From the NCBI GenBank assembly GCA_035556135.1, contig DATMFO010000003.1:1054001-1118000 (forward strand): a stretch of DNA of 64,000 nucleotides, given 5' to 3'. Numbering within the stretch: the first letter of the stretch is position 1; every line of letters begins with the position of its first letter. Below the pieces are notes generated by a model. The model saw only the letters and a list, made by a program, of their open reading frames with translations. It searched no databases and was not told the origin of the DNA. The DNA is from ZC4RG30 sp035556135 (GTDB taxonomy: Bacteria > Pseudomonadota > Gammaproteobacteria > Steroidobacterales > Steroidobacteraceae). A program made the position numbers and the translations under genes. Below, in pieces: positions 34,002 through 43,235 of the stretch.

Positions 34002-34353
34002 TGCCCGATACTCCGGACGATGCAGCGTGGTCCGGCGCCGCTGAGGCGCAGGAGCCCAGGCGGTGCGCGACCAGAGCCGCCTCCGCCGGTTCGGACCCGG
34101 GACTAGGGTGGACCAGGGACGAACGCACGGCGATCTGCCGTGCAATGGCCATCACTGCGCTGTCGCACAGCGTTGGGGGCCCGTCCGGGACTGATGGGAT
34201 GGTCGATCAAGGATTTGGATGGCAGGACGCGGAGCTGCTGTGCGCCATGGTATCGCATCCGGGCGTCGGAATTCGACCCGTCTGACCGGATCACCTCCTC
34301 CCGCCGGCATACACAGGCTTGACAGCACCCAATCTTTCGATAACTCTAGAACC
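34002..34353. promoter_or_regulatory. 352-bp divergent intergenic region with ars promoter candidate
   Basis: No gene is supportable here. It separates the DksA-like gene from arsR. TTGACA at 34319-34324 followed by an AT-rich stretch (CGATAACTCTAGA) just before arsR is the best promoter candidate, probably overlapped by the ArsR operator. The -10 element is poor and spacing is uncertain. Confidence 0.4.
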
Positions 34354-34701
34354 ATGAATTCAAAGCGTGCCGTCGAAGCCCTCTCGGCCATGGCCCAGGA
34401 ATCGCGCCTGGCCATCTACCGGCTGCTGGTAAAGCGCGGGCCGGAAGGGTTTGCTGCGGGCGAGATCGCCGAGCGGCTGGGAATCGCCGGGCCCACCCTG
34501 TCGTTCCACCTCAAGGCACTGGATCACGCTGATCTGGTCACGGTGCGCCGGGAGGGCCGCTTCCTCTACTACAGCGCCAACTTCGAGCGCATGAACGATC
34601 TGGTGGCCTATCTGACTGAAAACTGCTGCGGCCAGGGTGTTACGGCTTGTGCTCCCGCCTGCCAGCCTTCGGTGGCCACCAAGTCAAGGAAGTCCGCATG
34701 A
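34354..34701 (+). CDS. arsR: ArsR-family arsenic-responsive repressor
   Basis: 115 residues from the ATG at 34354. Winged helix-turn-helix (EIAERLGIAGPTLSFHLKAL, then the wing LVTVRREGRFLYYS). A Cys cluster at the C-terminus (ENCCGQGVTACAPAC) would bind As(III) and release DNA, as in the C-terminal-site ArsR types; the classic ELCVCDL site on the DNA helix is absent. It is first in arsR-arsC-acr3, so it autoregulates the operon. Confidence 0.92.
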   Translation: MNSKRAVEALSAMAQESRLAIYRLLVKRGPEGFAAGEIAERLGIAGPTLSFHLKALDHADLVTVRREGRFLYYSANFERMNDLVAYLTENCCGQGVTACAPACQPSVATKSRKSA

Positions 34702-34732
34702 GAAGAGTCCGTTTCCTGGACCGCACATCCCG

Positions 34733-35212
34733 ATGAACATCCTGTTCCTGTGCACCGGCAACTCATGCCGATCCATCCTGGCGGAAGCGACCTTCAATCA
34801 TCTGGCGCCGGCCGGTTGGCGGGCGATGAGTGCGGGCAGCAAGCCCACCGGAGAAGTACATCCGCGGTCACTGGCACTTCTGGCAAGGGAAGGCATTCGG
34901 GCCTCCGGATGCCATAGCAAATCATGGGAAGGCCTGCCGGTCACGCCGGACATTGTGGTCACCGTGTGTGCCAGTGCAGCAGGCGAGATCTGCCCCGTCT
35001 ACCTGGGACCGGCGATTCGCACGCACTGGGGTGTGGATGATCCGGCCCACGCCACCGGCACCGACGAGCAGATTGACGCCGAGTTCATGCGCGCCTACCG
35101 CACCCTGCGCTCCCGCATCGAGGCATTTCTTGCGCTGCCGCTGCAGACCCTGCGCGAGGACCGCGTCCGCATGAAGGTCGAACTGGATCGCATTGGCGCA
35201 TCGGTCAGTTGA
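34733..35212 (+). CDS. arsC: arsenate reductase, low-molecular-weight phosphatase type
   Basis: 159 residues. The N-terminal CTGNSCRS loop (nucleophile Cys7, Arg13) is the LMW-PTPase-like active site, and Cys79 and Cys87 match the redox cysteines of thioredoxin-coupled ArsC (Cys82/Cys89 in the S. aureus enzyme). It reduces arsenate to arsenite in the cytoplasm for export by the next gene's product. The HWGVDDPA and TDEQIDAEF segments are family-conserved. Confidence 0.93.
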   Translation: MNILFLCTGNSCRSILAEATFNHLAPAGWRAMSAGSKPTGEVHPRSLALLAREGIRASGCHSKSWEGLPVTPDIVVTVCASAAGEICPVYLGPAIRTHWGVDDPAHATGTDEQIDAEFMRAYRTLRSRIEAFLALPLQTLREDRVRMKVELDRIGASVS

Positions 35213-35242
35213 GCCGGGAAGCAGGAATCATGGACGGGACGC

Positions 35243-36298
35243 ATGTCTGCATTTGAACGTTACCTGACCCTGTGGGTCGCGATCTGCATCGTCGTCGGGA
35301 TCGCCCTGGGACACCTGATGCCTGGCGCCTTCCAGGCCATCAGCGCGGCCGCGATCGCCAAGGTCAATCTGCCCGTCGCGCTGCTGATCTGGCTGATGAT
35401 CATTCCAATGCTGCTCCGGATCGACTTTGCCGCCCTGGGCGAAGTGAAGCGTCACTGGCGCGGCATCGGCGTCACGCTGTTCGTCAACTGGGCAATCAAG
35501 CCGTTCTCGATGGCGCTGCTGGCTGCCCTGTTCATTGGGTACCTGTTCAGGCCCTGGCTCCCGGAGAACCAGATCGCTTCCTACACAGCCGGGCTCATCC
35601 TGCTGGCCGCGGCGCCGTGCACGGCCATGGTGTTCGTCTGGAGCCGGCTCACCAATGGCCATCCCCTGTTCACGCTGTCGCAGGTGGCGCTGAACGACGC
35701 GATCATGGTGTTCGCGTTCGCACCCATTGTCGCCCTGCTGCTCGGCATCTCCTCGATCGTCGTTCCATGGAGTACGTTGCTCACCTCGGTGGTGCTGTAC
35801 ATCATCGTGCCGGTGATCCTGGCACAACTCTGGCGCCGCTGGCTGCTGCGCGGCGGCCAAGCCTCGCTGGATCGCGTGCTGCAGAGGATTGGCCCCTGGT
35901 CCATCGGGGCGCTGCTTGCCACACTGGTGTTGCTGTTTGCATTCCAGGGTGAGGCCATCCTGCGCCAGCCGCTGGTCATCGCCCTGCTGGCCGTGCCTAT
36001 CCTGATCCAGGTGCTGATGAACTCCAGCTTCGCGTACTGGCTCAATCGCGCGGTCGGCGAGCCGCATGAGGTGGCCTGCCCTTCCGCGCTGATAGGCGCC
36101 AGCAACTTCTTTGAGTTGGCCGTGGCAGCAGCCATCAGCCTCTTCGGGCTGGAATCCGGCGCCGCGCTGGCAACCGTGGTTGGGGTGCTGATCGAGGTGC
36201 CGGTGATGCTCCTGGTCGTACGCGTGGTCAATGGCAGCAAGGGATGGTATGAGCGTGGTCCGCGCGTCAGTCGGGCCGGAGGAAGACTGCATGGATGA
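35243..36298 (+). CDS. acr3: arsenite efflux permease, ACR3 family
   Basis: 351 residues with about ten transmembrane helices. Family blocks: NLPVALLIWLMIIPMLLRID, FVNWAIKPFSMALLAALFI, LILLAAAPCTAMVFVWSRL (with the conserved transport cysteine) and ALIGASNFFELAVAAAISLF. It exports As(III) using the proton gradient. It lies 30 bp after arsC. The last 8 bases overlap the OsmC-like gene start. Confidence 0.94.
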   Translation: MSAFERYLTLWVAICIVVGIALGHLMPGAFQAISAAAIAKVNLPVALLIWLMIIPMLLRIDFAALGEVKRHWRGIGVTLFVNWAIKPFSMALLAALFIGYLFRPWLPENQIASYTAGLILLAAAPCTAMVFVWSRLTNGHPLFTLSQVALNDAIMVFAFAPIVALLLGISSIVVPWSTLLTSVVLYIIVPVILAQLWRRWLLRGGQASLDRVLQRIGPWSIGALLATLVLLFAFQGEAILRQPLVIALLAVPILIQVLMNSSFAYWLNRAVGEPHEVACPSALIGASNFFELAVAAAISLFGLESGAALATVVGVLIEVPVMLLVVRVVNGSKGWYERGPRVSRAGGRLHG

Positions 36299-36746
36299 AA
36301 CGACTGAACCCCGAAAGAAGAGTCCCGCAAAGCTGACTTTCGCGCTCGAAGCCTGGCGCGTGGACGCCCATGGGAGCCGGGCATCCTGCAAGGACGCCGA
36401 ACTGGCGCTTGATACGGACCTCGCTGGTCGTCGCGACGCCCTCAATCCCGCCGAGCTGCTGCTGGCCGCCCTGGCTGCCTGCATGCTGAAGGGCATCGAA
36501 CGCGTCACTCCGATCCTGAATTTCCAGCTTCGTGGCGTGCGCGTGGTGATCCACGGGGTCCGGCAGGATGTACCACCGCGCATGGAGTCCATTGCCTACG
36601 AGATCATCGTCGACACGGACGAGGTGGATCGGAGGCTCGAACTGCTGCATGACAATGTGCGCAAGTACGGCACGGTGTTCAACACCGTCGCGCCGGGCAC
36701 CGCGTTGACGGGAACATTGCGCCGGCAGCAAGCGGCAGCTCTCTGA
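36291..36746 (+). CDS. OsmC/Ohr-family protein in ars operon
   Basis: 151 residues; the ATG at 36291 is preceded by GGAGGAAG and overlaps the end of acr3. OsmC fold: NPAELLLAALAACMLKGIER carries the conserved Cys, and a C-terminal strand LRRQQAAAL closes the domain. The second, resolving cysteine of true hydroperoxide reductases is not evident, because the helix after the first Cys has none. Membership of the ars operon suggests thiol or arsenic-thiol chemistry, but that is inferred. Confidence 0.75.
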   Translation: MDETTEPRKKSPAKLTFALEAWRVDAHGSRASCKDAELALDTDLAGRRDALNPAELLLAALAACMLKGIERVTPILNFQLRGVRVVIHGVRQDVPPRMESIAYEIIVDTDEVDRRLELLHDNVRKYGTVFNTVAPGTALTGTLRRQQAAAL

Positions 36747-36760
36747 CTACGGCCAACCCG

Positions 36761-38125
36761 ATGACGGGCAGCGAAATTTCACCCGGCGCCCTGCCCGACA
36801 CTCCGGCGAAAGCGACGGCGCTCAATGCCGGCTGTTACTGCCGTACGCTCGATGGAGAGTTGTTGCGGCGCAGCCTGCTGGATAGCGCGGAATCCGGCCA
36901 CGTCATGGCGGAGCTGCTGGCGCAACGCCCGACCCTGTTCTCATCGACCGCAGTCTTCCTGTCGCCCGTCACGCTGCAGCAGGTCGTCGAGGGGATAGCC
37001 TGTGTCGAGCGCGTCATCCGCCACCCTGGCTACCAGGCCGCAGCGCTCGGACATTCGCCGCCCATCGCCTCACATGCCTTCGGGCCGCTGGGCGTGTTCG
37101 TGTCCTATGACTTCCATCTCGCATCCGACGGACCGCGCCTGATAGAGATCAACAGCAACGCGGGCGGGGCAATGCTGGCCGCTGCTCTGGTGCAGGCGCA
37201 GCGGGACTGCTGCGAGGCGGTGAGCAGCGCCATGGCCTCAACCCCCCTCCCCGCCGATCCCAGGCCAGACTTCCTGGCCATGTTCCGGGAGGAATGGCGC
37301 AGGCAACGCCAACAGGGTTCGCCACGGAACATCCTGATTGTCGATGATGCGCCAGGCTCGCAATACCTGGCGCCGGAATTCCAGCTTTTCGAGAAGCTTC
37401 TGGCGCGGAACTTCGCCCGTTGCCACATCGTCGACGCCGCATCGTTTCTCTGGCGTGACGGGCACCTGTGGCATGAAGGTGAGCAGGTCGACATGGTCTA
37501 CAACCGGCTGACGGACTTCTATCTGGCGGAGCCGGGGCACGCCGCGCTGCGCGCGGCATATGAAGCCGGCGCAGTCGTGCTGACTCCCGGCCCGCGCACG
37601 CATGCCCTGTACGCTGACAAGCGCAACCTGATCCACCTGGGCGACGCGCAGTCGCTGCGGAACTGGGGTGTTCCCGCCGAGGACATCGCGCGGCTGTCCC
37701 GCCTCGTACCGGCTACCCAGCTGGTGACACCAGACAACGCCGCTACACTCTGGGACCGGCGTCGCTCGCTGTTCTTCAAGCCCGCCGCCGGCTTTGGCGC
37801 CAGGGCCGCCTATCGCGGCGACAAGCTCACGCGCCGCGTCTGGAGCGAGATCCTCGGGGGATCCTATATCGCGCAGGCACTCGTCGCGCCGGGGGAGCGA
37901 GTCATCGAGCTGGATGGCGTACTGACCCAGCTGAAGTTCGATTTGCGCGCCTACACATACGATGGTCGTGTGCAGCTGCTCACCGCGCGCATGTATGCGG
38001 GGCAGACCACGAACTTCCGCACCCCCGGAGGCGGCTTTGCGCCTGTATTCGTCCTGAACGCGGGTTCTCGGCAGGCCCTGGATCCCCGGATGCCTGATTC
38101 CAGCCTCAGCCCGGGTTTCGCCTAG
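36761..38125 (+). CDS. ATP-grasp-like ligase of unknown substrate in ars operon
   Basis: 454 residues, 14 bp after the OsmC-like gene and in the same operon. Features of the ATP-grasp fold are LIEINSNAGGAMLA (~127-140), SLFFKPAAGFGARAAYRG with an ATP-contact Lys, GGSYIAQALVAPGE (adenine-lid region) and FDLRAYTYDGRVQLLTARMY with acidic metal ligands. The closest familiar enzymes are glutathionylspermidine-synthetase and glutathione-synthetase-like ligases, which join carboxylates to amines or thiols. It is not a standard ars gene. Its last 4 bases overlap the convergent Dabb gene. Confidence 0.65.
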   Translation: MTGSEISPGALPDTPAKATALNAGCYCRTLDGELLRRSLLDSAESGHVMAELLAQRPTLFSSTAVFLSPVTLQQVVEGIACVERVIRHPGYQAAALGHSPPIASHAFGPLGVFVSYDFHLASDGPRLIEINSNAGGAMLAAALVQAQRDCCEAVSSAMASTPLPADPRPDFLAMFREEWRRQRQQGSPRNILIVDDAPGSQYLAPEFQLFEKLLARNFARCHIVDAASFLWRDGHLWHEGEQVDMVYNRLTDFYLAEPGHAALRAAYEAGAVVLTPGPRTHALYADKRNLIHLGDAQSLRNWGVPAEDIARLSRLVPATQLVTPDNAATLWDRRRSLFFKPAAGFGARAAYRGDKLTRRVWSEILGGSYIAQALVAPGERVIELDGVLTQLKFDLRAYTYDGRVQLLTARMYAGQTTNFRTPGGGFAPVFVLNAGSRQALDPRMPDSSLSPGFA

Positions 38126-38427
38126 CCCTGGCCGCCAGCATCCATGAAATCGACTGCCGCCACGTCTGCCACATGCGGCTGGTTGAATAGCATCAGGCCC
38201 ACGTGCAGCGGGTGCTGCTGGTAGGTACGCAGGGCCTCGATCGATTCGAAGCGCATGATCAGCACCACGTCCCAGCTGCGGGCTTCGCGCAGGATGTCGC
38301 GACCGATCTCCAGCGAATGGATTGCCGGAATCGGATCGCGCAGGGCGCGCATGCGACGACAGAACTCCGCCACATGCTCCTCGCTGGTGCCAGCCGCGTA
38401 GCGAATGAACACGTAGTGCCGGAGCAT
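38122..38427 (-). CDS. Dabb-domain (stress-responsive A/B barrel) protein
   Basis: 101 residues with AGGGAGG upstream of the ATG at 38427. Typical Dabb pattern: HYVFIRYAAGTSEEHVAEFC, SLEIGRDI, WDVVLIMRFESIEALRTYQQH, closing VAAVDF. These dimeric barrels act as small ligand-binding or monooxygenase/cyclase domains. It lies 17 bp downstream of an FAD monooxygenase, so the two may act on the same compound. Confidence 0.85.
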   Translation of the reverse strand: MLRHYVFIRYAAGTSEEHVAEFCRRMRALRDPIPAIHSLEIGRDILREARSWDVVLIMRFESIEALRTYQQHPLHVGLMLFNQPHVADVAAVDFMDAGGQG

Positions 38428-38443
38428 CGATACCTCCCTGCCG

Positions 38444-39721
38444 TCAGGCAATCCTGGCACCAGCCGGAATGATTGGCGGCGCCGCATTGAGCCTGGCCAC
38501 CGCGAAGCCGGCAGCCAGGCGGTAGCGCTCCATGAACTCCTCACGCTCGGCGCGTGGAATCACGTCGTCGATCCGGTCAAACACGCCGCCGCAGCGCTCC
38601 TCGACAATGCCGAGGATGCCAAAGGGACCGGCGCCGCGATTGCGCAGGATCAGCGGCGAGATTTCGGGGCAAAGCCTCGCATCAAATGCCTGCAGCGCCT
38701 GTTGGCTCACGCCGTGCTCGAGCAGTACGGCACCCAGCACTCGCGCGTCGACGATGGCCTGGCTCGCGCCATTCGAACCGGTGGGATACATCACATGGGC
38801 GGCGTCGCCCATCAGTGCCACCCGACCGTCACGCCAGGTGGAAACCGGATCGCGATCGATCATCGGGTATTCGTAGACATCGGCAGCTCCACGCAGCATG
38901 CCCGGGATATCGATCCAGTCGTAGTTCCAGCGCTCGAAGTGATGCACGAATTCCTCATGCGCCACGCGCCTGTTCCAGTCGCCGCTGCGCCAGCCGGCGC
39001 TGTTGTCGACGGTGATTTCCGCAATCCAGTTGATGTCGGCCAGGCCGGTGGCCGGATCCGGCTGGGAGATGGGATAGAACACGACCCGGTGGCGGAGCGT
39101 GCCGAGACCGACAAATGATGCTCCGGTGCGGATCGGAGCCCCGCGCGTCACGCCGCGCCACATGATTGCACCGCCCCAGTGGATGGGCGGCTGCGACGGA
39201 TGCATCTGCTGGCGCACGGCAGAATGCAGGCCGTCTGCTGCGATCAGCAGCGATGCCTCGAAGCTGTGGCGCCCGCCAGTCAGGTCCTGCGCTTCCACGG
39301 TGACGCCCGTATCGTGGTTGCGGTAGCCGGTGACCTTCATGCCCGTGCGCACAGCCCCGGCGCCAAGCCGTGCCAGCGCCGCCTGGTACAGCATCATCTG
39401 CAGCCGGCCGCGATGCACCGAGTATTGCGGCCAAAGGTAGCCGGCCCCCTTGCCGCGCGGTTCCGAATAGATGTCGTTGCCATTCAGGCCGACCAGCGCG
39501 AATTCGCGGGTCTCGATGCCGATCCGGTCCAGCTCTGCCGGGCCGAAGCCCAGGTCGTACAGCTCGCGCACGGCGTTGGGCTGGAGGTTGATGCCCACTC
39601 CCAGAGGCAGGAGTTCGGGCGCAGCCTCCAGCACCAGGCAAGGCACACCCAGCTGCTGCAGGGTGAGCGCGACGCTGAGGCCGCCGATGCCGCCGCCGGC
39701 GACGATTACGGGCAAGGTCAT
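38444..39721 (-). CDS. FAD-dependent monooxygenase (salicylate-hydroxylase-like)
   Basis: 425 residues. Class A flavoprotein monooxygenase: N-terminal Rossmann motif (VIVAGGGIGGLSVALTL), a central AADGLHSAVR (DG motif) and GRVALMGDAAHVMYPTGSNG, the GD motif binding the ribityl chain. Closest types are salicylate hydroxylase and PhzS-like enzymes that hydroxylate aromatic acids with NAD(P)H. The start at 39721 gives the standard two residues before the first beta-strand. Its partner in the operon is the Dabb protein. Confidence 0.88.
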   Translation of the reverse strand: MTLPVIVAGGGIGGLSVALTLQQLGVPCLVLEAAPELLPLGVGINLQPNAVRELYDLGFGPAELDRIGIETREFALVGLNGNDIYSEPRGKGAGYLWPQYSVHRGRLQMMLYQAALARLGAGAVRTGMKVTGYRNHDTGVTVEAQDLTGGRHSFEASLLIAADGLHSAVRQQMHPSQPPIHWGGAIMWRGVTRGAPIRTGASFVGLGTLRHRVVFYPISQPDPATGLADINWIAEITVDNSAGWRSGDWNRRVAHEEFVHHFERWNYDWIDIPGMLRGAADVYEYPMIDRDPVSTWRDGRVALMGDAAHVMYPTGSNGASQAIVDARVLGAVLLEHGVSQQALQAFDARLCPEISPLILRNRGAGPFGILGIVEERCGGVFDRIDDVIPRAEREEFMERYRLAAGFAVARLNAAPPIIPAGARIA

Positions 39722-39830
39722 TGGGTGTCCGATCCGCAAAAGGCCCGCAGGTTATCCGAGAAGGCTTCGTCCTCGCCAGACTCCCTGGAACAGCTGCCGG
39801 ATGCAGCTTCCTGAGGCAGGACGTGGCGCC

Positions 39831-41216
39831 TTACGCAGGCAGCACGATCCTGAACCGGCTGACTCTGCCCAGCTCGCTTTGCACCTCGATGCGTCCGCCA
39901 TTGCGCTCCACCGAGGACTTTGCAATGGCCAGGCCCAGCCCGACGCCGCCGGCCTCCCGCGCGCGGGCCGTGTCGACTCGGAAGAATCGCTCGAAAACCT
40001 GCTGCAGATGCCCCGGTGCAATGCCGGGGCCGTTATCGGTGATTTCGACCACCGCTTCCGCGCCCTCCCGCCAGCAGCGCAGTCCGATGGTGGCCCCCAC
40101 CGGGCTGTAGCGGATGGCATTGAAGAGCACGTTCATGATTGCCTGGCGGACCAGCAGCCGGTCGCCGGTGGCCGTGACGGCCGCATCGCCTGCAACCTCC
40201 ACAGTCTGCTGCTTTTCTGTCGTGAGTACGGCCACCGTGTCGCGCAGTTCGGTGAGCAGTTCGCACAGCGGGATTGCCTGCGGGCGAAGTGGGTAGTCAT
40301 TGCCCTCGGCGCGGGCCAGCGCCAGCAGCGACTCGACCAGATCGTCGAGCCTTCCGGCCTCCTCGAGCATGCTGCCGATGGCTTCGCGCAGCGCGGGCTC
40401 GCCTGCGGGATTGCGCAGCGCCACTTCGCCCACGGCGCGCAGCGCCGTCAGCGGCGTGCGTAGCTCGTGCGAGGCATCACTGGTGAAGTGTCGCAACGAA
40501 TCGAATGAAACCTGCAGGCGCTGCAATGTGGCATTGAAAGCCGCGGCGAGCCGGCCCAGTTCATCATCGCGGTTCGGGACTGGCAGTCGCTGGTCGAGGG
40601 ATCGGGAGCTGATGAGCCGCGCCCGCTCCGCCATCACGCCAACCGGTCGGAGCATGCGGCCGGCAGTCACGTAGCCCGCAGCGGCGGCCAGTGCGGCGAT
40701 GAGGGGCAGCGCCAGCAACAGCGCGATCAATATCTCGCGCAGCGTGTGGTGCATTGCCTCCTCGTCGCGCAAGACCCGAAGGATCACATCGTGTGTGCCG
40801 ATGCGGACTGCTGCTGCCAGGGTGCGCAGGTCCCGCCCGTCGAGGTCCAGGGTGCCGAAGCGCGGACCGCTGCCATCGGCGCGAGGTGGGTCTGCACTCG
40901 CCTGGCTGGCACGGGATGGCTGGCCGTACAGCCAGCGCCCGTCGCCGGACCACAGGTCGAACCATGGGCCAGCGGCCTCCGGCAACTCCGCGTCCGCCGG
41001 GCCATGCCACTGCGGAATGCCGTCGGAATCGAAACTGAGCCCTGCGCGGGCCTGCGCCCAGTCGGCGCGCAGCTGGGCGTCCAGTTCGGCATGCAGGCGG
41101 AACTCGATCAGGCCGTACACCACCGGCACCATCGCCAGCAGCACTGCGCTCGCCACCAGCGTGAACCACAGGGCGAGTCGCAGCTTCAGCGGCCGGCGGC
41201 GCCACCACCCGCTCAC
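39831..41216 (-). CDS. sensor histidine kinase of RND efflux operon
   Basis: 461 residues. TM1 (~12-36), periplasmic sensor domain (~37-158), TM2 (~160-182), HAMP, then the H box SDASHELRTPLTALRAVGEV with the phospho-His, N box NVLFNAIRYSP, G1 DNGPGIAP and G2 GVGLGLAIAKSS. The architecture is that of CusS/IrlS/PcoS-like heavy-metal kinases, but the sensed ligand is not shown by sequence. It overlaps the response regulator gene by 4 bases (ATGA). Confidence 0.9.
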   Translation of the reverse strand: MSGWWRRRPLKLRLALWFTLVASAVLLAMVPVVYGLIEFRLHAELDAQLRADWAQARAGLSFDSDGIPQWHGPADAELPEAAGPWFDLWSGDGRWLYGQPSRASQASADPPRADGSGPRFGTLDLDGRDLRTLAAAVRIGTHDVILRVLRDEEAMHHTLREILIALLLALPLIAALAAAAGYVTAGRMLRPVGVMAERARLISSRSLDQRLPVPNRDDELGRLAAAFNATLQRLQVSFDSLRHFTSDASHELRTPLTALRAVGEVALRNPAGEPALREAIGSMLEEAGRLDDLVESLLALARAEGNDYPLRPQAIPLCELLTELRDTVAVLTTEKQQTVEVAGDAAVTATGDRLLVRQAIMNVLFNAIRYSPVGATIGLRCWREGAEAVVEITDNGPGIAPGHLQQVFERFFRVDTARAREAGGVGLGLAIAKSSVERNGGRIEVQSELGRVSRFRIVLPA

Positions 41217-41902
41217 GTCGGCGGGTTCTCGCGCAGCACGAACCCAACGCCACGCAGGGTCTGGATGAAGCTGTGGGGTCTTTCAGCATCGATCTTGCGG
41301 CGCAGGTTGGCCAGGTGCACGTCGATGACATTGTCCAGTGGCGTAGCGCGGCTGGCTTCGCGCCATACGTCACGGGCCAGCATCGGCCGCGTGACCACCT
41401 CGCCCATGTGGCGCACCAGGTACACGAACAGGTCGAATTCCCTGGGTGTGAGCAGGATGTCGCGGCTGCCGCGCAGCACCCTGCGTGTGTGGGCCTCGAT
41501 GGTGAGGTCGGCGAAGCGGCTGCGCGCTGGCTCCTCCGGTGAGGTGCGGCGCAGCAGTGCGCGGATGCGCGCCAGCAGTTCGGCGAACGCGAATGGCTTC
41601 ACCAGGTAATCGTCGGCTCCCGCGTCGAGACCCTTTACGCGGTCCTCGACTGCATCACGCGCAGTGAGCAGCAGTACCGGCGGCTCGCGGCCGCGCGCGC
41701 GCAGCGAGCACAGGATCTGCATGCCGTCGCGGCCCGGCAGCATCCAGTCCAGCACGATCAGGTCGAAGGCCTGGGCATCGAGCCGCCGGGAGCCTTCCGT
41801 GCCATCGCGGGCGACCGCCACTTCATAGCCTTCGGCGTCGAGTCCGGCACCCACCGCCGCAGCGGTCTTGCTGTCGTCCTCAATGAGCAGGAGCCTGGGC
41901 AT
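41213..41902 (-). CDS. OmpR-family response regulator of RND efflux operon
   Basis: 229 residues. Receiver domain with phospho-acceptor in LIVLDWMLPGRDG, signature Thr/Lys (LLLTARD, LVKPFAF), then an OmpR-type winged helix (REFDLFVYLVRHMGEVVTRPML, DVHLANLRRKID). It is similar to CusR/IrlR-type regulators. It probably activates its own operon. It starts 13 bp after the outer-membrane factor gene. Confidence 0.92.
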   Translation of the reverse strand: MPRLLLIEDDSKTAAAVGAGLDAEGYEVAVARDGTEGSRRLDAQAFDLIVLDWMLPGRDGMQILCSLRARGREPPVLLLTARDAVEDRVKGLDAGADDYLVKPFAFAELLARIRALLRRTSPEEPARSRFADLTIEAHTRRVLRGSRDILLTPREFDLFVYLVRHMGEVVTRPMLARDVWREASRATPLDNVIDVHLANLRRKIDAERPHSFIQTLRGVGFVLRENPPT

Positions 41903-41915
41903 GCGGCAGACTAGT

Positions 41916-43235
41916 CTACAGTCCGCCGATGGCCTTCTGGAGCTCGTACTGCGCCTTGTTGTGCTCGGCGAGCGCCGTGAGGTAATCAGAGCGGGCCCGC
42001 ACCAGGTCCTGCTGGGCCTGAAGGTCCTCCAGTACCAGCCCGACGCCCAGCTGCTTGCGATCGCGGGTCAGGCGCAGCGCCTCAGTCGCGGCTTCCACGC
42101 TGGCGCGGCCTGCTGCCAGCGCGTCGTCGCTGGCTTCGAGCCGTGCGCGGGCCTCGATGACCTGGCGCCGTATGCCCTGGGATACCTTGTCGAGCTCGAT
42201 CTGCGCGCTGCGCAGTCTGGAATCGGCGGCGCGGATGCGACCCAGGTCGAAGAGCCCGCCCGGCCCGAAGCGCCACTGCAGGCCCAGCGCATAGTCGCGG
42301 GACTTGCCGCTGGCCGAGGACACTCCATCCGGCCCGCCCGACAGATCGCCGAAGAAGGCCTGCGCGCCCACCGAGGGAATCAGCGGACCCCACACCGCGT
42401 TGCTGCGGCTGGAGCGCGCTGCCGCCAGCAGCGCAGTGCCCTGCGTGAGTTCGGCGCGCGAGCCCAGGGCCTGCTCGAGCTGCGCTTGCTGGTCTGCGGC
42501 GCCCGCCAGGGCCAAGGGGACGAACTCGCGCTGGTCGGGCAACAGGTCGACGGCGGGATCCAGATGCAGCAGTTCGGCCAGCCGGGCCGCCGCCACGCGT
42601 CGCTGCTGGCCAGCCTGCAGCAGCGCGACCTGGAAGCGCTGCGTCTGCGCCTGCACCCGCAGCAGATCGCCCCGGAATATCACGCCCGTCTCGACGCCGG
42701 CCGCCAGCTGCTGCTCGTAGGCGCGGGAGGTATCCAGCGCCTCGCCCTGGGCGGATTCCAGGCCCTGCGCCTTGAGCAGGTCGAAGTAGGCGCTGACGGA
42801 TGCCAGCACGCTGTCCTCCCGCCGTGCAGTCAGGGCCGCCTGGCTGGCAACGATGACCTGTCTGGCGGCGAGCGTGCCGAACAGGGCATCGCCCAGGTCG
42901 ATCTGCGCCGTGATGGTTGGTCCGATACTGGTGCTGTCCTTGTCGACATCCAGCATCGTGCCGTCCACCGCCTGGGTGACGCCCTCGTGCCGGCGCCAGG
43001 AGATGCCCGCTGCGACCCACGGCAGGAACCTGCCTATCGCCGTGGCGTGCGCAGCCCTGGCCTCGTTGACCTTCTCCTCGGCGAGTCGCACGTCCAGATT
43101 GTCGGCCCGCGCCAGGCGCAGCACGGTGGGAAGATCGATCGAATAAGGTGCCTCGGCGGCTGGTGCGTGGGCGCTGATCCCCACCGCTGCCAGCACGGCG
43201 GCCAGTGCAATGCCTGCCCGCGGGATGCGGATCAT
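41916..43235 (-). CDS. TolC-family outer-membrane factor
   Basis: 439 residues. Signal peptide, then the two OEP repeats of TolC-like proteins: first half LPTVLRLARADNLDVRLAEEKVNEA and a central RVQAQTQRFQVALLQAGQQRR, second half FDLGRIRAADSRLRSAQIELDKV and the closing helix VLEDLQAQQDLVRARSDYLTA. It forms the exit duct of the RND pump. Its start overlaps the adaptor stop by one base (TGATG). Confidence 0.92.
   Translation of the reverse strand: MIRIPRAGIALAAVLAAVGISAHAPAAEAPYSIDLPTVLRLARADNLDVRLAEEKVNEARAAHATAIGRFLPWVAAGISWRRHEGVTQAVDGTMLDVDKDSTSIGPTITAQIDLGDALFGTLAARQVIVASQAALTARREDSVLASVSAYFDLLKAQGLESAQGEALDTSRAYEQQLAAGVETGVIFRGDLLRVQAQTQRFQVALLQAGQQRRVAAARLAELLHLDPAVDLLPDQREFVPLALAGAADQQAQLEQALGSRAELTQGTALLAAARSSRSNAVWGPLIPSVGAQAFFGDLSGGPDGVSSASGKSRDYALGLQWRFGPGGLFDLGRIRAADSRLRSAQIELDKVSQGIRRQVIEARARLEASDDALAAGRASVEAATEALRLTRDRKQLGVGLVLEDLQAQQDLVRARSDYLTALAEHNKAQYELQKAIGGL

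Noticed and set aside
34001..34285. A 94-codon plus-strand open frame between the DksA-like gene and arsR.
   Set aside because: No ribosome site, no recognisable motif, and it would occupy the divergent control region; treated as non-coding.
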